Part shown: in pieces, positions 63,642-64,000 of the stretch | Position numbering within the stretch: the stretch's first letter is position 1 | Layout of the letters: every line of letters starts with the position of its first letter | DNA from: an uncultured Alistipes sp. | Lineage (GTDB): Bacteria > Bacteroidota > Bacteroidia > Bacteroidales > Rikenellaceae | Direction of reading: 5' to 3' | DNA length: 64,000 bases | NCBI GenBank assembly: GCA_947364365.1 | Contig: CANASP010000007.1 | Coordinates: 46,921-110,920 of the forward strand | Program-made: the position numbers and the translations under genes | The notes under the pieces: model-generated | What the model was told of the DNA's origin: nothing | Database searches by the model: none | What the model saw: the letters and a program-made list of their open reading frames with translations, nothing else

Positions 63642-64000
63642 TTACTCGGCCTGGGCTGCGGGAGCCTCGGCTACGGGAGCCTCGACAGCGGCCACGACCT
63701 CCTTGACGGTCTCCTCCTCGGCATCCACCGAAGCCTTCACGGCCTTCTTGATGCGGGGCTTGGCCTCGCGCTTGGGTGCCTCGGTCTCGGCCTCCTGGGC
63801 CTCCTTCTCCTTCTCGAGCTTGCGCTCCTCCGAACCCTCGGCGATAGCGGCGCAAACGGCCTCTACGACCACGGCAATCGACTTGGCAGCATCGTCATTT
63901 GCAGGGATAACGTAATCAATGTCGGTCGGATCACAACAAGTGTCTACCATTGCAAATACGGGGATGCTCAGTCGCTTGGCCTCCTTGACGGCGTTGGCCT
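63642..64000 (-). CDS. rpsB: 30S ribosomal protein S2 (partial, N-terminus outside window)
   Basis: The final ~119 codons are visible: [21 protein letters not shown] and [16 protein letters not shown] are the conserved S2 C-terminal region. A ~70-residue Ala/Glu/Lys-rich extension ([20 protein letters not shown] to AQAE) follows, as in other Bacteroidales S2 proteins. Upstream partner of tsf. Confidence 0.96.
   Translation of the reverse strand, partial: ANAVKEAKRLSIPVFAMVDTCCDPTDIDYVIPANDDAAKSIAVVVEAVCAAIAEGSEERKLEKEKEAQEAETEAPKREAKPRIKKAVKASVDAEEETVKEVVAAVEAPVAEAPAAQAE

Overview
The window looks like a chromosomal segment of a high-GC gut Bacteroidales, most like the genus Alistipes. Promoters are of the Bacteroidetes type (TTTG about 19-21 bp before TAnnTTTG) and Shine-Dalgarno sites are weak. 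Family content also fits: C10 peptidase, DUF2795, DUF4294, long NusB, a NagB-deacetylase fusion, a rSAM/lipoprotein pair and an Mpi-type invertase. The core is GC-rich. The first ~9.4 kb and the 48.5-52 kb stretch are less so and carry most of the accessory DNA.

Layout. 1-2586: minus-strand operon of a single-TRD hsdS, hsdM and a membrane-anchored coiled-coil protein cut by the window edge. About 2700-9200: decayed integrated mobilizable element (tyrosine integrase, small genes, DUF3987 primase-like gene, toprim-like gene, MOBV relaxase), all major genes broken. 9.4-15.3 kb: housekeeping (DUF2795, cobalamin adenosyltransferase, BaiN-like flavoprotein, yajC-DUF1573-nusB, stress proteins, TSCPD protein). 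15.4-18.6 kb: cobalamin riboswitch plus nrdD-nrdG. 18.8-25.2 kb: tRNA-Gln, two tandem outer-membrane barrels, C10 protease, NhaD, thioesterase, DUF4294, creatininase-like protein. 25.6-28.7 kb: TPP riboswitch with a TonB receptor and a PnuC/PnuT transporter (thiamine salvage). 28.7-31.8 kb: membrane protein, radical SAM/SPASM enzyme with a small lipoprotein, cold-shock protein. 32-39 kb: PPi-type phosphofructokinase, YjbR-like protein, lipid kinase, PepD, PhoH, barrel protein, two tRNA-Lys. 39.2-46.2 kb: sugar and amino-sugar block (ROK kinase, ManA, NahK-like kinase, CBM9-like protein, NagB-deacetylase fusion, NagB).

47.1-48.3 kb: DUF4465 lipoprotein behind a second cobalamin riboswitch. 48.5-52.05 kb is the most interesting part. 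An Mpi-family serine invertase sits beside a ~130-bp segment bounded by 12-bp inverted repeats. The only recognisable promoter in that segment points away from a three-gene cassette (an unknown 243-aa protein and two DUF2589 proteins), so the cassette looks phase-variable and OFF in this copy. 52.2-64 kb is core again: CdaA, metallo-hydrolase, SDR, prs, engB, der, an endonuclease/exonuclease/phosphatase-fold protein, a histidine kinase, tsf and the 3' part of rpsB.

Several intergenic regions carry an unnamed composite repeat (modules B and A, both orientations) at about 18.6, 21.7, 31.9, 33.7, 58.2 and 61.8-62.2 kb. There is also a 139-bp tandem duplication of the der 3' end, and low-complexity tracts at 46.3-46.65 and 62.3-62.7 kb. 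Three B-vitamin riboswitches (two cobalamin, one TPP) tie RNR choice, surface B12 handling and thiamine import to vitamin status.
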